Assembly: GCF_963678635.1 (NCBI RefSeq) | Contig: NC_087063.1 | Coordinates: 53,521,074 to 53,585,073, forward strand | Source: Symsagittifera roscoffensis | Lineage: Eukaryota > Xenacoelomorpha > Acoela > Convolutidae | Reading direction: 5' to 3' | Length of the DNA: 64,000 bases | Shown: one piece after another, positions 43,117 to 56,982 of the stretch | How positions within the stretch are numbered: position 1 is the stretch's first letter | Layout of the letters: the number at the start of each line of letters is the position of its first letter | Translations under genes and position numbers: made by a program | Notes under the pieces: generated by a model | Databases searched by the model: none | Told to the model about the DNA's origin: nothing | The model's input: only the letters and a program-made list of their open reading frames with translations

Positions 43117-46100
43117 GAGATTGGGCTCAACAATGCCTCAGCAATCACCTACACTGCCTCAGCAATCACCTAGAGTATCACTGTCGTTTTTCCAACTTAA
43201 ATTCAAAAGTTTGAGTCCCGAGCGGAACTTGATTTTTTTGCGGTTAAAATTGAATTTTTGGTCTTTGTTTGTCTGCTCGTTTTGTCGGCTTAGTTGCCAC
43301 CCCAGGGATTTTGAGTATGCTACAAGCAGCTATCATTGTAGTTGCAAATTCAAGTGTATTTCATTGTTTCAGGGACTTGGAACTTACAAGAAAAATTAAT
43401 CAAAATATATCACGTTTCAGCTCAACTGGTGTTTGCTCATAGGTTTCAGCTTTATTGGAACATTTCGGATTTTATTTTCTTCTATAAGATAACTTCATTG
43501 TAAGGGCAACTGAAAAAGCTGTTTTTTGTAGTTTGAAAAGGGCTTCAAGTTCTAAAGTTGTTCTTATAAACACGTTTTTTTTCGACTTGGTTTGTGACAG
43601 CTTTGTTTTATCTGGGTAAGTTTTGATCCGATGCTACTTTTTTCAAATCAGGGGAAGGTTAGGCTAGAGTGAATTTTCATCGAAACTGACAATATTTTAG
43701 TTTTGGCCGACCTAGTTTTAAACAATTTCCATTTTTTTCGGCTCGTTTTTCATGCTGTTGTTGTATTTCAAGTGATTGCATGCTCCGCTTCGCCTGTTTT
43801 GAAATCACTCATCAGATTTTTTGATGTCTAGAATGAAAACTAACAAGTAATGGTTTCTTTCAAAAACTAGCGATTGAGCAAAAAGTCAAAAATGCAAAAG
43901 AGAAAAAAAATATTAACTTTCAACGGCCCATTTTATATATATATTTTTTTGTTTTCTCAAAAACTGCTCTTTTAATCTGAGTGGGCTCAATTGAGATAAT
44001 GAGCGGTGAGATGCTACACTGCCTCAGCAGTCACCTAAAGTAGCACCGTCATTTTTCCAACATAACTTCAAAAGTTTGAGTCACGAGCGGATCTTGATTT
44101 TTTGCGGTAAAATTGAATTTTTGGACTTTGTTTGTCTGCTCAAGTTTTGTCTGCTTAGTTGCCACCCTAGGGATTTTGAGTGTGCTACAAGCAGCTATCA
44201 TTGTAGTTGCAAATTCAAGTGTATTTCATTGTTTCAGGGACTTGGAACTTACAAAAAAACTCAATAAAATATATCACGTTTCAGCTCAACTTGTGTCTGC
44301 TCATAGGTGCCAGCTTCATTGGAACATTTCGGATTTTATTTTCTTCTATAAGATAACTCCATTGTAAGGGACACTGAAAAAGCTGTTTTTTGTAGTTTCA
44401 AAAGGGCTTCAAGTTCTAAATTTGTTCTTATAAACACGATTTTTTTTCGACTCAGTTTGTGACAGCTTTGTTTTATCTGTGTAATTTTTGATCCGATGCT
44501 TTTTTTCAAATCAGGGGAAAGTTAGGCTAAAGTGAATTTTCGTCGAGACTTACAATATTTTAGTTTTGGCCGACCTAGATTTAAACACTTTCCATTTTTT
44601 TTGGCTTGTTTTTCATGCTGTTGTTGTATTTCAAGTGTTGCCATGCTCCGCTTCGCCTGTTTCGAAATCACTCATCAGATTTTTTGATGTCTAGAATGAA
44701 AGCTAACAAGTAAAGGGTTCTTTCCAAAACTAGCGATTTAGCAAAAAGTCAAAAGTGCAAAAGAGATAAAAAATATTTACTTCTTTCAACGGCGGCCCAT
44801 TTTAAATATATATATTTTGTTTTCTCAAAAACTACTCTTTTAATCTGAGATTGGGCTCAATTGAGACAACAAGCGGTGAGTAGCTACACTGCCTCAGCAA
44901 TCACCTAGAGTATCACTGCCGTTTTTCCAACTTAAATTCAAAAGTACGAGTCCCGAGCGGAACTTGATTTTTTGCGGTTAAAATTCAATTTTTGGTCTTT
45001 GTTTGTCTGCTCGCTTTGCCGGCTTAATTGCCGCCCCAGGGATTTTGAGTGTGCTACAAGCAGCTATCATTGTAGTTGCAAATTCAAGTGTATTTCATTG
45101 TTTCAGGGACTTGGAACTTACAAAAAAATATATATATATCACGTTTCAGCTCAACTTTCGTCTGCTCATAGGTGTCAGCTTCATTGGAACATTTCGGATT
45201 TTATTTTCTTCTATAAGATAACTTCATTGTTAGGGCGACTGAAAAAGCTGTTTTTTGTAGTTTCAAAAGGGCTTCAAGTTCTAAAGTTGTTCTTATAAAC
45301 ACGTTTTTTTTCGACTCAGTTTGTGACAGCTTTCTTTTATCTGTGTAAGTTTTGATCCGATGCTTTTTTTTCAAATCAGGGGAAAGTTAGGCTAAAGTGA
45401 ATTTTCATCGAGACTTACAATATTTTAGTTTTGGCCGACCTAGATTTAAACAATTTCCATTTTTTTCGGCTTGTTTTTCATGCTGTTGTTGTTTTTCAAG
45501 TGTTGCCATGCTCCGCTTTGCCGGTTTCGAAATCACTCATCAGATTTTTTGATGTCTAGAATGAAAGCTAACAAGTAAAGGGTTCTTTCAAAAACTAGCG
45601 ATTTAGCAAAAGTCAAAAGTGCAAAAGAGATGAAAAAATATTTACTTCTTTCAACGGCGGCCCATTTTATATATATATTTTTTCTTCTCAAAAACTACTT
45701 TTTTAATCTGAGATTGGGCTCAACAATGCCTCAGCAATCACCTACACTGCCTCAGCAATCACCTAGAGTATCACTGTCGTTTTTCCAACCTAAATTCAAA
45801 AGTTTGAGTCCCGAGCGGAACTTGATTTTTTGCGGTTTAAATTGAATTTTTGGTCTTTGTTTGTCTGCTCGTTTTGTCGGCTTAGTTGCCACCCCAGGGA
45901 TTTTGTGTGTGCGACAAGCAGCTATCATTGTAGTTGCAAATTCAAGTGTTTTTCATTGTTTCAGGGACTTGGAACTTACAAAAAAAATAAATAAAATATA
46001 TCACGTTTCAGCTCAACTGGTGTCTGCTCATAGGTTTCAGCTTCGCTGGAACATTTCGGATTTTTTTCTTCTATAAGATAACTTCATTGTAAGAGCAACT

Positions 46101-46569
46101 GAAAAAGCTGTTTTTTGTAGTTTCAAAAGGGCTTCAAGTTCTAAAGTTGTTCTTATAAACACGTTTTTTTTTCGACTCAGTTTGTGACAGCTTTGTTTTA
46201 TCTGTGTAAGTTTTGATCCGATGCTACTTTTTTCAAATCAGGGGAAGGTTAGGCTAGAGTGAATTTTCATCGAGACTGACAATGTTTTACTTTCGGCCGA
46301 CCTAGTTTTAAACAATTTCCTTTTTTTCGGCTTGTTTTTCATGCTGTTGTTGTGTTTCAAGTGTTGCCATGCTCCGCTTCGCCTGTTTCGAAATCACTCA
46401 TCAGATTTTTGATGTCTAGAATGAAAGCTAACAAGTAAAGGGTTCTTTCAAAAACTAGCGATTTAGCAAAAGTCAAAAGTGCAAAAGAGATGAAAAAATA
46501 TTTACTTCTTTCAACGGCGGCCCATTTTATATATATATTTTTTCTTCTCAAAAACTACTTTTTTAATCT
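43117..46569 (+). repeat. Satellite higher-order repeat 1: D-G-K-D'
   Basis: Four monomers at about 43117 (D, duplicated head), 43979 (G, gagtgggctc), 44846 (K, acaacaagcgg) and 45710 (D'). Length 3453 bp. It agrees with the next repeat at all but a few positions over three monomers. Confidence 0.85.
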
Positions 46570-49500
46570 GAGATTGGGCTCAACAATGCCTCAGCAATCA
46601 CCTACACTGCCTCAGCAATCACCTAGAGTATCACTGTCGTTTTTCCAACTTAAATTCAAAAGTTTGAGTCCCGAGCGGAACTTGATTTTTTTGCGGTTAA
46701 AATTGAATTTTTGGTCTTTGTTTGTCTGCTCGTTTTGTCGGCTTAGTTGCCACCCCAGGGATTTTGAGTATGCTACAAGCAGCTATCATTGTAGTTGCAA
46801 ATTCAAGTGTATTTCATTGTTTCAGGGACTTGGAACTTACAAGAAAAATTAATCAAAATATATCACGTTTCAGCTCAACTGGTGTTTGCTCATAGGTTTC
46901 AGCTTTATTGGAACATTTCGGATTTTATTTTCTTCTATAAGATAACTTCATTGTAAGGGCAACTGAAAAAGCTGTTTTTTGTAGTTTGAAAAGGGCTTCA
47001 AGTTCTAAAGTTGTTCTTATAAACACGTTTTTTTTCGACTTGGTTTGTGACAGCTTTGTTTTATCTGGGTAAGTTTTGATCCGATGCTACTTTTTTCAAA
47101 TCAGGGGAAGGTTAGGCTAGAGTGAATTTTCATCGAAACTGACAATATTTTAGTTTTGGCCGACCTAGTTTTAAACAATTTCCATTTTTTTCGGCTCGTT
47201 TTTCATGCTGTTGTTGTATTTCAAGTGATTGCATGCTCCGCTTCGCCTGTTTTGAAATCACTCATCAGATTTTTTGATGTCTAGAATGAAAACTAACAAG
47301 TAATGGTTTCTTTCAAAAACTAGCGATTGAGCAAAAAGTCAAAAATGCAAAAGAGAAAAAAAATATTAACTTTCAACGGCCCATTTTATATATATATTTT
47401 TTTGTTTTCTCAAAAACTGCTCTTTTAATCTGAGTGGGCTCAATTGAGATAATGAGCGGTGAGATGCTACACTGCCTCAGCAGTCACCTAAAGTAGCACC
47501 GTCATTTTTCCAACATAACTTCAAAAGTTTGAGTCACGAGCGGATCTTGATTTTTTGCGGTAAAATTGAATTTTTGGACTTTGTTTGTCTGCTCAAGTTT
47601 TGTCTGCTTAGTTGCCATCCTAGGGATTTTGAGTGTGCTACAAGCAGCTATCATTGTAGTTGCAAATTCAAGTGTATTTCATTGTTTCAGGGACTTGGAA
47701 CTTACAAAAAAACTCAATAAAATATATCACGTTTCAGCTCAACTTGTGTCTGCTCATAGGTGCCAGCTTCATTGGAACATTTCGGATTTTATTTTCTTCT
47801 ATAAGATAACTCCATTGTAAGGGACACTGAAAAAGCTGTTTTTTGTAGTTTCAAAAGGGCTTCAAGTTCTAAATTTGTTCTTATAAACACGATTTTTTTT
47901 CGACTCAGTTTGTGACAGCTTTGTTTTATCTGTGTAATTTTTGATCCGATGCTTTTTTTCAAATCAGGAGAAAGTTAGGCTAAAGTGAATTTTCGTCGAG
48001 ACTTACAATATTTTAGTTTTGGCCGACCTAGATTTAAACACTTTCCATTTTTTTTGGCTTGTTTTTCATGCTGTTGTTGTATTTCAAGTGTTGCCATGCT
48101 CCGCTTCGCCTGTTTCGAAATCACTCATCAGATTTTTTGATGTCTAGAATGAAAGCTAACAAGTAAAGGGTTCTTTCCAAAACTAGCGATTTAGCAAAAA
48201 GTCAAAAGTGCAAAAGAGATAAAAAATATTTACTTCTTTCAACGGCGGCCCATTTTAAATATATATATTTTGTTTTCTCAAAAACTACTCTTTTAATCTG
48301 AGATTGGGCTCAATTGAGACAACAAGCGGTGAGTAGCTACACTGCCTCAGCAATCACCTAGAGTATCACTGCCGTTTTTCCAACTTAAATTCAAAAGTAC
48401 GAGTCCCGAGCGGAACTTGATTTTTTGCGGTTAAAATTCAATTTTTGGTCTTTGTTTGTCTGCTCGCTTTGCCGGCTTAATTGCCGCCCCAGGGATTTTG
48501 AGTGTGCTACAAGCAGCTATCATTGTAGTTGCAAATTCAAGTGTATTTCATTGTTTCAGGGACTTGGAACTTACAAAAAAATATATATATATCACGTTTC
48601 AGCTCAACTTTCGTCTGCTCATAGGTGTCAGCTTCATTGGAACATTTCGGATTTTATTTTCTTCTATAAGATAACTTCATTGTTAGGGCGACTGAAAAAG
48701 CTGTTTTTTGTAGTTTCAAAAGGGCTTCAAGTTCTAAAGTTGTTCTTATAAACACGTTTTTTTTCGACTCAGTTTGTGACAGCTTTCTTTTATCTGTGTA
48801 AGTTTTGATCCGATGCTTTTTTTTCAAATCAGGGGAAAGTTAGGCTAAAGTGAATTTTCATCGAGACTTACAATATTTTAGTTTTGGCCGACCTAGATTT
48901 AAACAATTTCCATTTTTTTCGGCTTGTTTTTCATGCTGTTGTTGTTTTTCAAGTGTTGCCATGCTCCGCTTTGCCGGTTTCGAAATCACTCATCAGATTT
49001 TTTGATGTCTAGAATGAAAGCTAACAAGTAAAGGGTTCTTTCCAAAACTAGCGATTTAGCAAAAAGTCAAAAATGCAAAAGAGATGAAAAAATATTTACT
49101 TCTTTCAACGGCGGCCCATTATATATATATATATATTTTGTTTTTCTCAAAAACTACTCTTTTAATCTGAGATTGGGCTCAATTGAGACAACAAGCGGTG
49201 AGTAGCTACACTGCCTCAGCAATCACCTAGAGTATCACTGTCGTTTTTCCAACTTAAATTCAAAAGTATGAGTCACGAGAAACTTGATTTTTTGCGGTTT
49301 AAATTGAATTTTTGGTCCTTGTTTGTCTGCTCGCTTTGCCGGCTTAATTGCAACCCCGGGGTTTTTGAGTGTGCTACAAGCAGCTATCATTGTAGTTGCA
49401 AATTCAAGTGTATTTCTTTGTTTCAGGGACTTGGAACTTACAAAAAAAAATTAAATTAAATATATCAGGTTTCAGCTCAATTGGTGTCTGCTCATAGGTG

Positions 49501-50038
49501 TCAGCTTCATTGGAACATTCCGGATTTGATTTTCTTCTAGAAGATAACTTCATTGAAAGGGCAACTGAAAAAGCTGTTTTTTGTAGTTTCAAAAGGGCTT
49601 CAAGTTCTAAAGTTTTTCTTATAAACACGTTTTTTTTTTCGACTCAGTTTGTGACAGCTTTGTTTTATCTGTGTAAGTTTTGATCCGATGCTACTTTTTT
49701 CAAATCAGGGGAAGGTTAGGCTAGAGTGAATTTTCATCGAGACTGACAATGTTTTAGTATTGGCCGACCTAGTTTTAAACAATTTCCTTTTTTTTTCGGC
49801 TCGTTTTTCATGCTGTTGTTGTATCTCAAGTGATGCCATGCTCCGCTTCGCCTGTTTCGAAATCACTCATCAGATTTTTGATGTCTAGAATGAAAGCTAA
49901 CAAGTAAAGGGTTCTTTCAAAAACTAGCGATTTAGCAAAAGTCAAAAAGGCAAAAGAGATGAAAAAGTATTTACTTCTTTCAACGGCGGCCCATTTTATA
50001 TATATTTTTTTTCTTCTCAAAAACTACTTTTTTAATCT
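46570..50038 (+). repeat. Satellite higher-order repeat 2: D-G-K-K'
   Basis: Monomers at about 46570, 47431, 48299 and 49170. K' is marked by gcaaccccggggtttttgag. Length about 3469 bp. Confidence 0.85.
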
Positions 50039-53000
50039 GAGATTGGGCTCAACAATGCCTCAGCAATCACCTACACTGCCTCAGCAATCACCTAGAGTAT
50101 CACTGTCGTTTTTCCAACTTAAATTCAAAAGTTTGAGTCCCGAGCGGAACTTGATTTTTTTGCGGTTAGAATTGAATTTTTGGTCTTTGTTTGTCTGCTC
50201 GTTTTGTCGGCTTAGTTGCCACCCCAGGGATTTTGAGTATGCTACAAGCAGCTATCGTTGTAGTTGCAAATTCATGTGTATTTCATTGTTTCAGGGACTT
50301 GGAACTTACAAGAAAAATTAATCAAAATATATCACGTTTCAGCTCAACTGGTGTTTGCTCATAGGTTTCAGCTTTATTGGAACATTTCGGATTTTATTTT
50401 CTTCTATAAGATAACTTCATTGTAAGGGCAACTGAAAAAGCTGTTTTTTGTAGTTTGAAAAGGGCTTCAAGTTCTAAAGTTGTTCTTATAAACACGTTTT
50501 TTTTCGACTTGGTTTGTGACAGCTTTGTTTTATCTGGGTAAGTTTTGATCCGATGCTACTTTTTTCAAATCAGGGGAAGGTTAGGCTAGAGTGAATTTTC
50601 ATCGAAACTGACAATATTTTAGTTTTGGCCGACCTAGTTTTAAACAATTTCCAGTTTTTTCGGCTCGTTTTTCATGCTGTTGTTGTATTTCAAGTGATTG
50701 CATGCTCCGCTTCGCCTGTTTTGAAATCACTCATCAGATTTTTTGATGTCTAGAATGAAAACTAACAAGTAATGGTTTCTTTCAAAAACAGGCGATTGAG
50801 CAAAAAGTCAAAAGTGCAAAAGAGAAAAAAAATATTAACTTTCAACGGCCCATTTTATATATATATTTTTTTGTTTTCTCAAAAACTGCTCTTTTAATCT
50901 GAGTGGGCTCAATTGAGATAATGAGCGGTGAGATGCTACACTGCCTCAGCAGTCACCTAAAGTAGCACCGTCATTTTTCCAACATAACTTCAAAAGTTTG
51001 AGTCACGAGCGGATCTTGATTTTTTGCGGTTAAAATTGAATTTTTGGACTTTGTTTGTCTGCTCAAGTTTTGTCTGCTTAGTTGCCACCCTAGGGATTTT
51101 GAGTGTGCTACAAGCAGCTATCATTGTAGTTGCAAATTCAAGTGTATTTCATTGTTTCAGGGACCTGGAACTTACAAAAAAATTCAATAAAATATATCAC
51201 GTTTCAGCTCAACTTGTGTCTGCTCATAGGTGTCAGCTTCATTGGAACATTTCGGATTTTATTTTCTTCTATAAGATAACTCCATTGTAAGGGCAACTGA
51301 AAAAGCTGTTTTTTGTAGTTTCAAAAGGGCTTCAAGTTCTAAATTTGTTCTTATAAACACGATTTTTTTTCGACTCAGTTTGTGACAGCTTTGTTTTATC
51401 TGTGTAATTTTTGATCCGATGCTACTTTTTTCAAATCAGGGGAAGGTTAGGCTAGAGTGAATTTTCATCGAGACTGACAATGTTTTACTTTTGGCCGACC
51501 TAGTTTTAAACAATTTCCTTTTTTTCGGCTTGTTTTTCATGCTGTTGTTGTGTTTCAAGTGTTGCCATGCTCCGCTTCGCCTGTTTCGAAATCACTCATC
51601 AGATTTTTGATGTCTAGAATGAAAGCTAACAAGTAAAGGGTTCTTTCAAAAACTAGCGATTTAGCAAAAAGTCAAAAGTGCAAAAGAGATGAAAAAATAT
51701 TTACTTCTTTCAATGGCCCATTTTGTACATATTTTTTTTTGTTTTCTCAAAAACTGCTCTTTTAATCTGAGATTGGGCTCAATTGAGATAATGAGCTGTG
51801 AGATGCTACACTGCCTCAGCAGTCACCTAAAGTAGCACCGTCATTTTTCCAACATAACTTCAAAAGTTTGAGTCACGAGCGGATCTTGATTTTTTTTTGC
51901 GGTTAAAATTGAATTTTTGGACTTTGTTTGTCTGCTCAAGTTTTGTCTGCTTAGTTGCGACCCTAGGGATTTTGAGTGTGCTACAAGCAGCTATCATTGT
52001 AGTTGCAAATTCAAGTGTATTTCATTGTTTCAGGGACTTGGAACTTACAAACAAAAGTAAATAAAATATATCACGTTTCAGCTCAACTTGTGTCTGCTCA
52101 TAGGTGTCAGCTTCATTGGAACATTTCGGATTTTTTTTTCTTCTATAAGATAACTTTTTTGTTAGGGCGACTGAAAAAGCTGTTTTTTTTGTAGTTTCAA
52201 AAAGGCTTCAAGTTCTAAAGTTGTTCTTATAAACACGTTTTTTTTTCGACTCAGTTTGTGACAGCTTTGTTTTATCCTTGTAAGTTTTGATCCAATGCTT
52301 TTTTTTCAAATCAGGGGAAAGTTAGGCTAAAGTGAATTTTCGTCGAGACTTACAATATTTTAGTTTTGGCCGACCTAGATTTAAACAATTTCCATTTTTT
52401 TTGGCTTGTTTTTCATGCTGTTGTTGTATTTCAAGTGTTGCCATGCTCCGCTTCGCCTGTTTCGAAATCACTCATCAGATTTTTTGATGTCTAGAATGAA
52501 AGCTAACAAGTAAAGGGTTCTTTCCAAAACTAGCGATTTAGCAAAAAGTCAAAAGTGCAAAAGAGATAAAAAATATTTACTTCTTTCAACGGCGGCCCAT
52601 TTTAAATATATTTTGTTTTCTCAAAAACTACTCTTTTAATCTGAGATTGGGCTCAATTGAGACAACGGGCGGTGAGTAGCGACACTGCCTGAGCAATCAC
52701 CTAGAGTATCACTGTCGTTTTTCCAACCTAAATTCAAAAGTTTGAGTCCCGAGCGGAACTTGATTTTTTGCGGTTTAAATTGAATTTTTGGTCTTTGTTT
52801 GTCTGCTCGTTTTGTCGGTTTAGTTGCCACCCCAGGGATTTTGTGTGTGCGACAAGCAGCTATCATTGTAGTTGCAAATTCAAGTGTATTTCATTGTTTC
52901 AGGGACTCGGAACTTACAAAAAAAATAAATAAAATATATCACGTTTCAGCTCAACTGGTGTCTGCTCATAGGTTTCAGCTTCGCTGGAACATTTCGGATT

Positions 53001-53510
53001 TTTTTTCTTCTATAAGATAACTTCATTGTAAGAGCAACTGAAAAAGCTGTTTTTTGTAGTTGCAAAAGGGCTTCAAGTTCTAAAGTTGTTCTTATAAACA
53101 CGTTTTTTTTTCGACTCAGTTTGTGACAGCTTTGTTTTATCTGTGTAAGTTTTGATCCGATGCTACTTTTTTCAAATCAGGGGAAGGTTAGGCTAGAGTG
53201 AATTTTCATCGAGACTGACAATGTTTTACTTTTGGCCGACCTAGTTTTAAACAATTTCCTTTTTTTCGGCTTGTTTTTCATGCTGTTGTGTTTCAAGTGT
53301 TGCCATGCTCCGCTTCGCCTGTTTCGAAATCACTCATCAGATTTTTGATGTCTAGAATGAAAGCTAACAAGTAAAGGGTTCTTTCAAAAACTAGCGATTT
53401 AGCAAAAGTCAAAAGTGCAAAAGAGATGAAAAAATATTTACTTCTTTCAACGGCGGCCCATTTTATATATATATATTTTTTTTCTTCTCAAAAACTACTT
53501 TTTTAATCTG
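50039..53510 (+). repeat. Satellite higher-order repeat 3: D-G-G2-N
   Basis: Monomers at about 50039, 50900, 51769 (G2, ataatgagctgtgag) and 52641 (N, acaacgggcggtgagtagcg). Length about 3472 bp. Confidence 0.85.
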
Positions 53511-56500
53511 AGATTGGGCTCAACAATGCCTCAGCAATCACCTACACTGCCTCAGCAATCACCTAGAGTATCACTGTCGTTTTTCCAACTTAAATTCAAA
53601 AGTTTGAGTCCCGAGCGGAACTTGATTTTTTTGCGGTTAAAATTGAATTTTTGGTCTTTGTTTGTCTGCTCGTTTTGTCGGCTTAGTTGCCACCCCAGGG
53701 ATTTTGAGTATGCTACAAGCAGCTATCATTGTAGTTGCAAATTCAAGTGTATTTCATTGTTTCAGGGACTTGGAACTTACAAGAAAAATTAATCAAAATA
53801 TATCACGTTTCAGCTCAACTGGTGTTTGCTCATAGGTTTCAGCTTTATTGGAACATTTCGGATTTTATTTTCTTCTATAAGATAACTTCATTGTAAGGGC
53901 AACTGAAAAAGCTGTTTTTTGTAGTTTGAAAAGGGCTTCAAGTTCTAAAGTTGTTCTTATAAACACGTTTTTTTTCGACTTGGTTTGTGACAGCTTTGTT
54001 TTATCTGGGTAAGTTTTGATCCGATGCTACTTTTTTCAAATCAGGGGAAGGTTAGGCTAGAGTGAATTTTCATCGAAACTGACAATATTTTAGTTTTGGC
54101 CGACCTAGTTTTAAACAATTTCCATTTTTTTCGGCTCGTTTTTCATGCTGTTGTTGTATTTCAAGTGATTGCATGCTCCGCTTCGCCTGTTTTGAAATCA
54201 CTCATCAGATTTTTTGATGTCTAGAATGAAAACTAACAAGTAATGGTTTCTTTCAAAAACAGGCGATTGAGCAAAAAGTCAAAAGTGCAAAAGAGAAAAA
54301 AAATATTAACTTTCAACGGCCCATTTTATATATATATTTTTTTGTTTTCTCAAAAACTGCTCTTTTAATCTGAGTGGGCTCAATTGAGATAATGAGCGGT
54401 GAGATGCTACACTGCCTCAGCAGTCACCTAAAGTAGCACCGTCATTTTTCCAACATAACTTCAAAAGTTTGAGTCACGAGCGGATCTTGATTTTTTGCGG
54501 TTAAAATTGAATTTTTGGACTTTGTTTGTCTGCTCAAGTTTTGTCTGCTTAGTTGCCACCCTGGGGATTTTGAGTGTGCTACAAGCAGCTATCATTGTAG
54601 TTGCAAATTCAAGTGTATTTCATTGTTTCAGGGACCTGGAACTTACACAAAAATTCAATAAAATATATCACGTTTCAGCTCAACTTGTGTCTGCTCATAG
54701 GTGTCAGCTTCATTGGAACATTTCGGATTTTATTTTCTTCTATAAGATAACTTCATTGTAAGGGCAACTGAAAAAGCTGTTTTTTGTAGTTTCAAAAGGG
54801 CTTCAAGTTCTAAATTTGTTCTTATAAACACGATTTTTTTTCGACTCAGTTTGTGACAGCTTTGTTTTATCTGTGTAATTTTTGATCCGATGCTACTTTT
54901 TTCAAATCAGGGGAAGGTTAGGCTAGAGTGAATTTTCATCGAGACTGACAATGTTTTACTTTTGGCCGACCTAGTTTTAAACAATTTCCTTTTTTTCGGC
55001 TTGTTTTTCATGCTGTTGTTGTGTTTCAAGTGTTGCCATGCTCCGCTTCGCCTGTTTCGAAATCACTCATCAGATTTTTGATGTCTAGAATGAAAGCTAA
55101 CAAGTAAAGGGTTCTTTCAAAAACTAGCGATTTAGCAAAAAGTCAAAAGTGCAAAAGAGATGAAAAAATATTTACTTCTTTCAATGGCCCATTTTGTACA
55201 TATTTTTTTTTGTTTTCTCAAAAACTGCTCTTTTAATCTGAGATTGGGCTCAATTGAGATAATGAGCTGTGAGATGCTACACTGCCTCAGCATTCACCTA
55301 AAGTAGCACCGTCATTTTTCCAACATAACTTCAAAAGTTTGAGTCACGAGCGGATCTTGATTTTTTTTTGCGGTTAAAATTGAATTTTTGGACTTTGTTT
55401 GTCTGCTCAAGTTTTGTCTGCTTAGTTGCGACCCTAGGGATTTTGAGTGTGCTACAAGCAGCTATCATTGTAGTTGCAAATTCAAGTGTATTTCATTGTT
55501 TCAGGGACTTGGAACTTACAAACAAAAGTAAATAAAATATATCACGTTTCAGCTCAACTTGTGTCTGCTCATAGGTGTCAGCTTCATTGGAACATTTCGG
55601 ATTTTTTTTTCTTCTATAAGATAACTTTATTGTTAGGGCGACTGAAAAAGCTGTTTTTTTTGTAGTTTCAAAAAGGCTTCAAGTTCTAAAGTTGTTCTTA
55701 TAAACACGTTTTTTTTTCGACTCAGTTTGTGACAGCTTTGTTTTATCCTTGTAAGTTTTGATCCAATGCTTTTTTTTCAAATCAGGGGAAAGTTAGGCTA
55801 AAGTGAATTTTCGTCGAGACTTACAATATTTTAGTTTTGGCCGACCTAGATTTAAACAATTTCCATTTTTTTTGGCTTGTTTTTCATGCTGTTGTTGTAT
55901 TTCAAGTGTTGCCATGCTCCGCTTCGCCTGTTTCGAAATCACTCATCAGATTTTTTGATGTCTAGAATGAAAGCTAACAAGTAAAGGGTTCTTTCCAAAA
56001 CTAGCGATTTAGCAAAAAGTCAAAAGTGCAAAAGAGATAAAAAATATTTACTTCTTTCAACGGCGTCCCATTTTAAATATATTTTGTTTTCTCAAAAACT
56101 ACTCTTTTAATCTGAGATTGGGCTCAATTGAGACAACGGGCGGTGAGTAGCGACACTACCTGAGCAATCACCTAGAGTATCACTGTCGTTTTTCCAACCT
56201 AAATTCAAAAGTTTGAGTCCCGAGCGGAACTTGATTTTTTGCGGTTTAAATTGAATTTTTGGTCTTTGTTTGTCTGCTCGTTTTGTCGGTTTAGTTGCCA
56301 CCCCAGGGATTTTGTGTGTGCGACAAGCAGCTATCATTGTAGTTGCAAATTCAAGTGTATTTCATTGTTTCAGGGACTCGGAACTTACAAAAAAAATAAA
56401 TAAAATATATCACGTTTCAGCTCAACTGGTGTCTGCTCATAGGTTTCAGCTTCGCTGGAACATTTCGGATTTTTTTTCTTCTATAAGATAACTTCATTGT

Positions 56501-56982
56501 AAGAGCAACTGAAAAAGCTGTTTTTTGTAGTTGCAAAAGGGCTTCAAGTTCTAAAGTTATTCTTATAAACACGTTTTTTTTTCGACTCAGTTTGTGACAG
56601 CTTTGTTTTATCTGTGTAAGTTTTGATCCGATGCTACTTTTTTCAAATCAGGGGAAGGTTAGGCTAGAGTGAATTTTCATCAAGACTGACAATGTTTTAC
56701 TTTTGGCCGACCTAGTTTTAAACAATTTCCTTTTTTTCGGCTTGTTTTTCATGCTGTTGTTGTGTTTCAAGTGTTGCCATGCTCCGCTTCGCCTGTTTCG
56801 AAATCACTCATCAGATTTTTGATGTCTAGAATGAAAGCTAACAAGTAAAGGGTTCTTTCAAAAACTAGCGATTTAGCAAAAGTCAAAAGTGCAAAAGAGA
56901 TGAAAAAATATTTACTTCTTTCAACGGCGGCCCATTTTATATATATATATTTTTTCTTCTCAAAAACTACTTTTTTAATCTG
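53511..56982 (+). repeat. Satellite higher-order repeat 4: D-G-G2-N
   Basis: Near-identical to repeat 3 at an offset of 3471 bp, with isolated substitutions (for example ccctgggg for ccctaggg in G). Confidence 0.85.

Noticed and set aside
44936-45000. Spliced-leader RNA gene in the satellite (aagtttgag followed ~45 bp later by aatttttgg, like a nematode SL end and an Sm site)
   Set aside because: No GT donor follows the leader-like stretch, the leader start is not present, and the motifs are short and AT-rich, so chance is likely.
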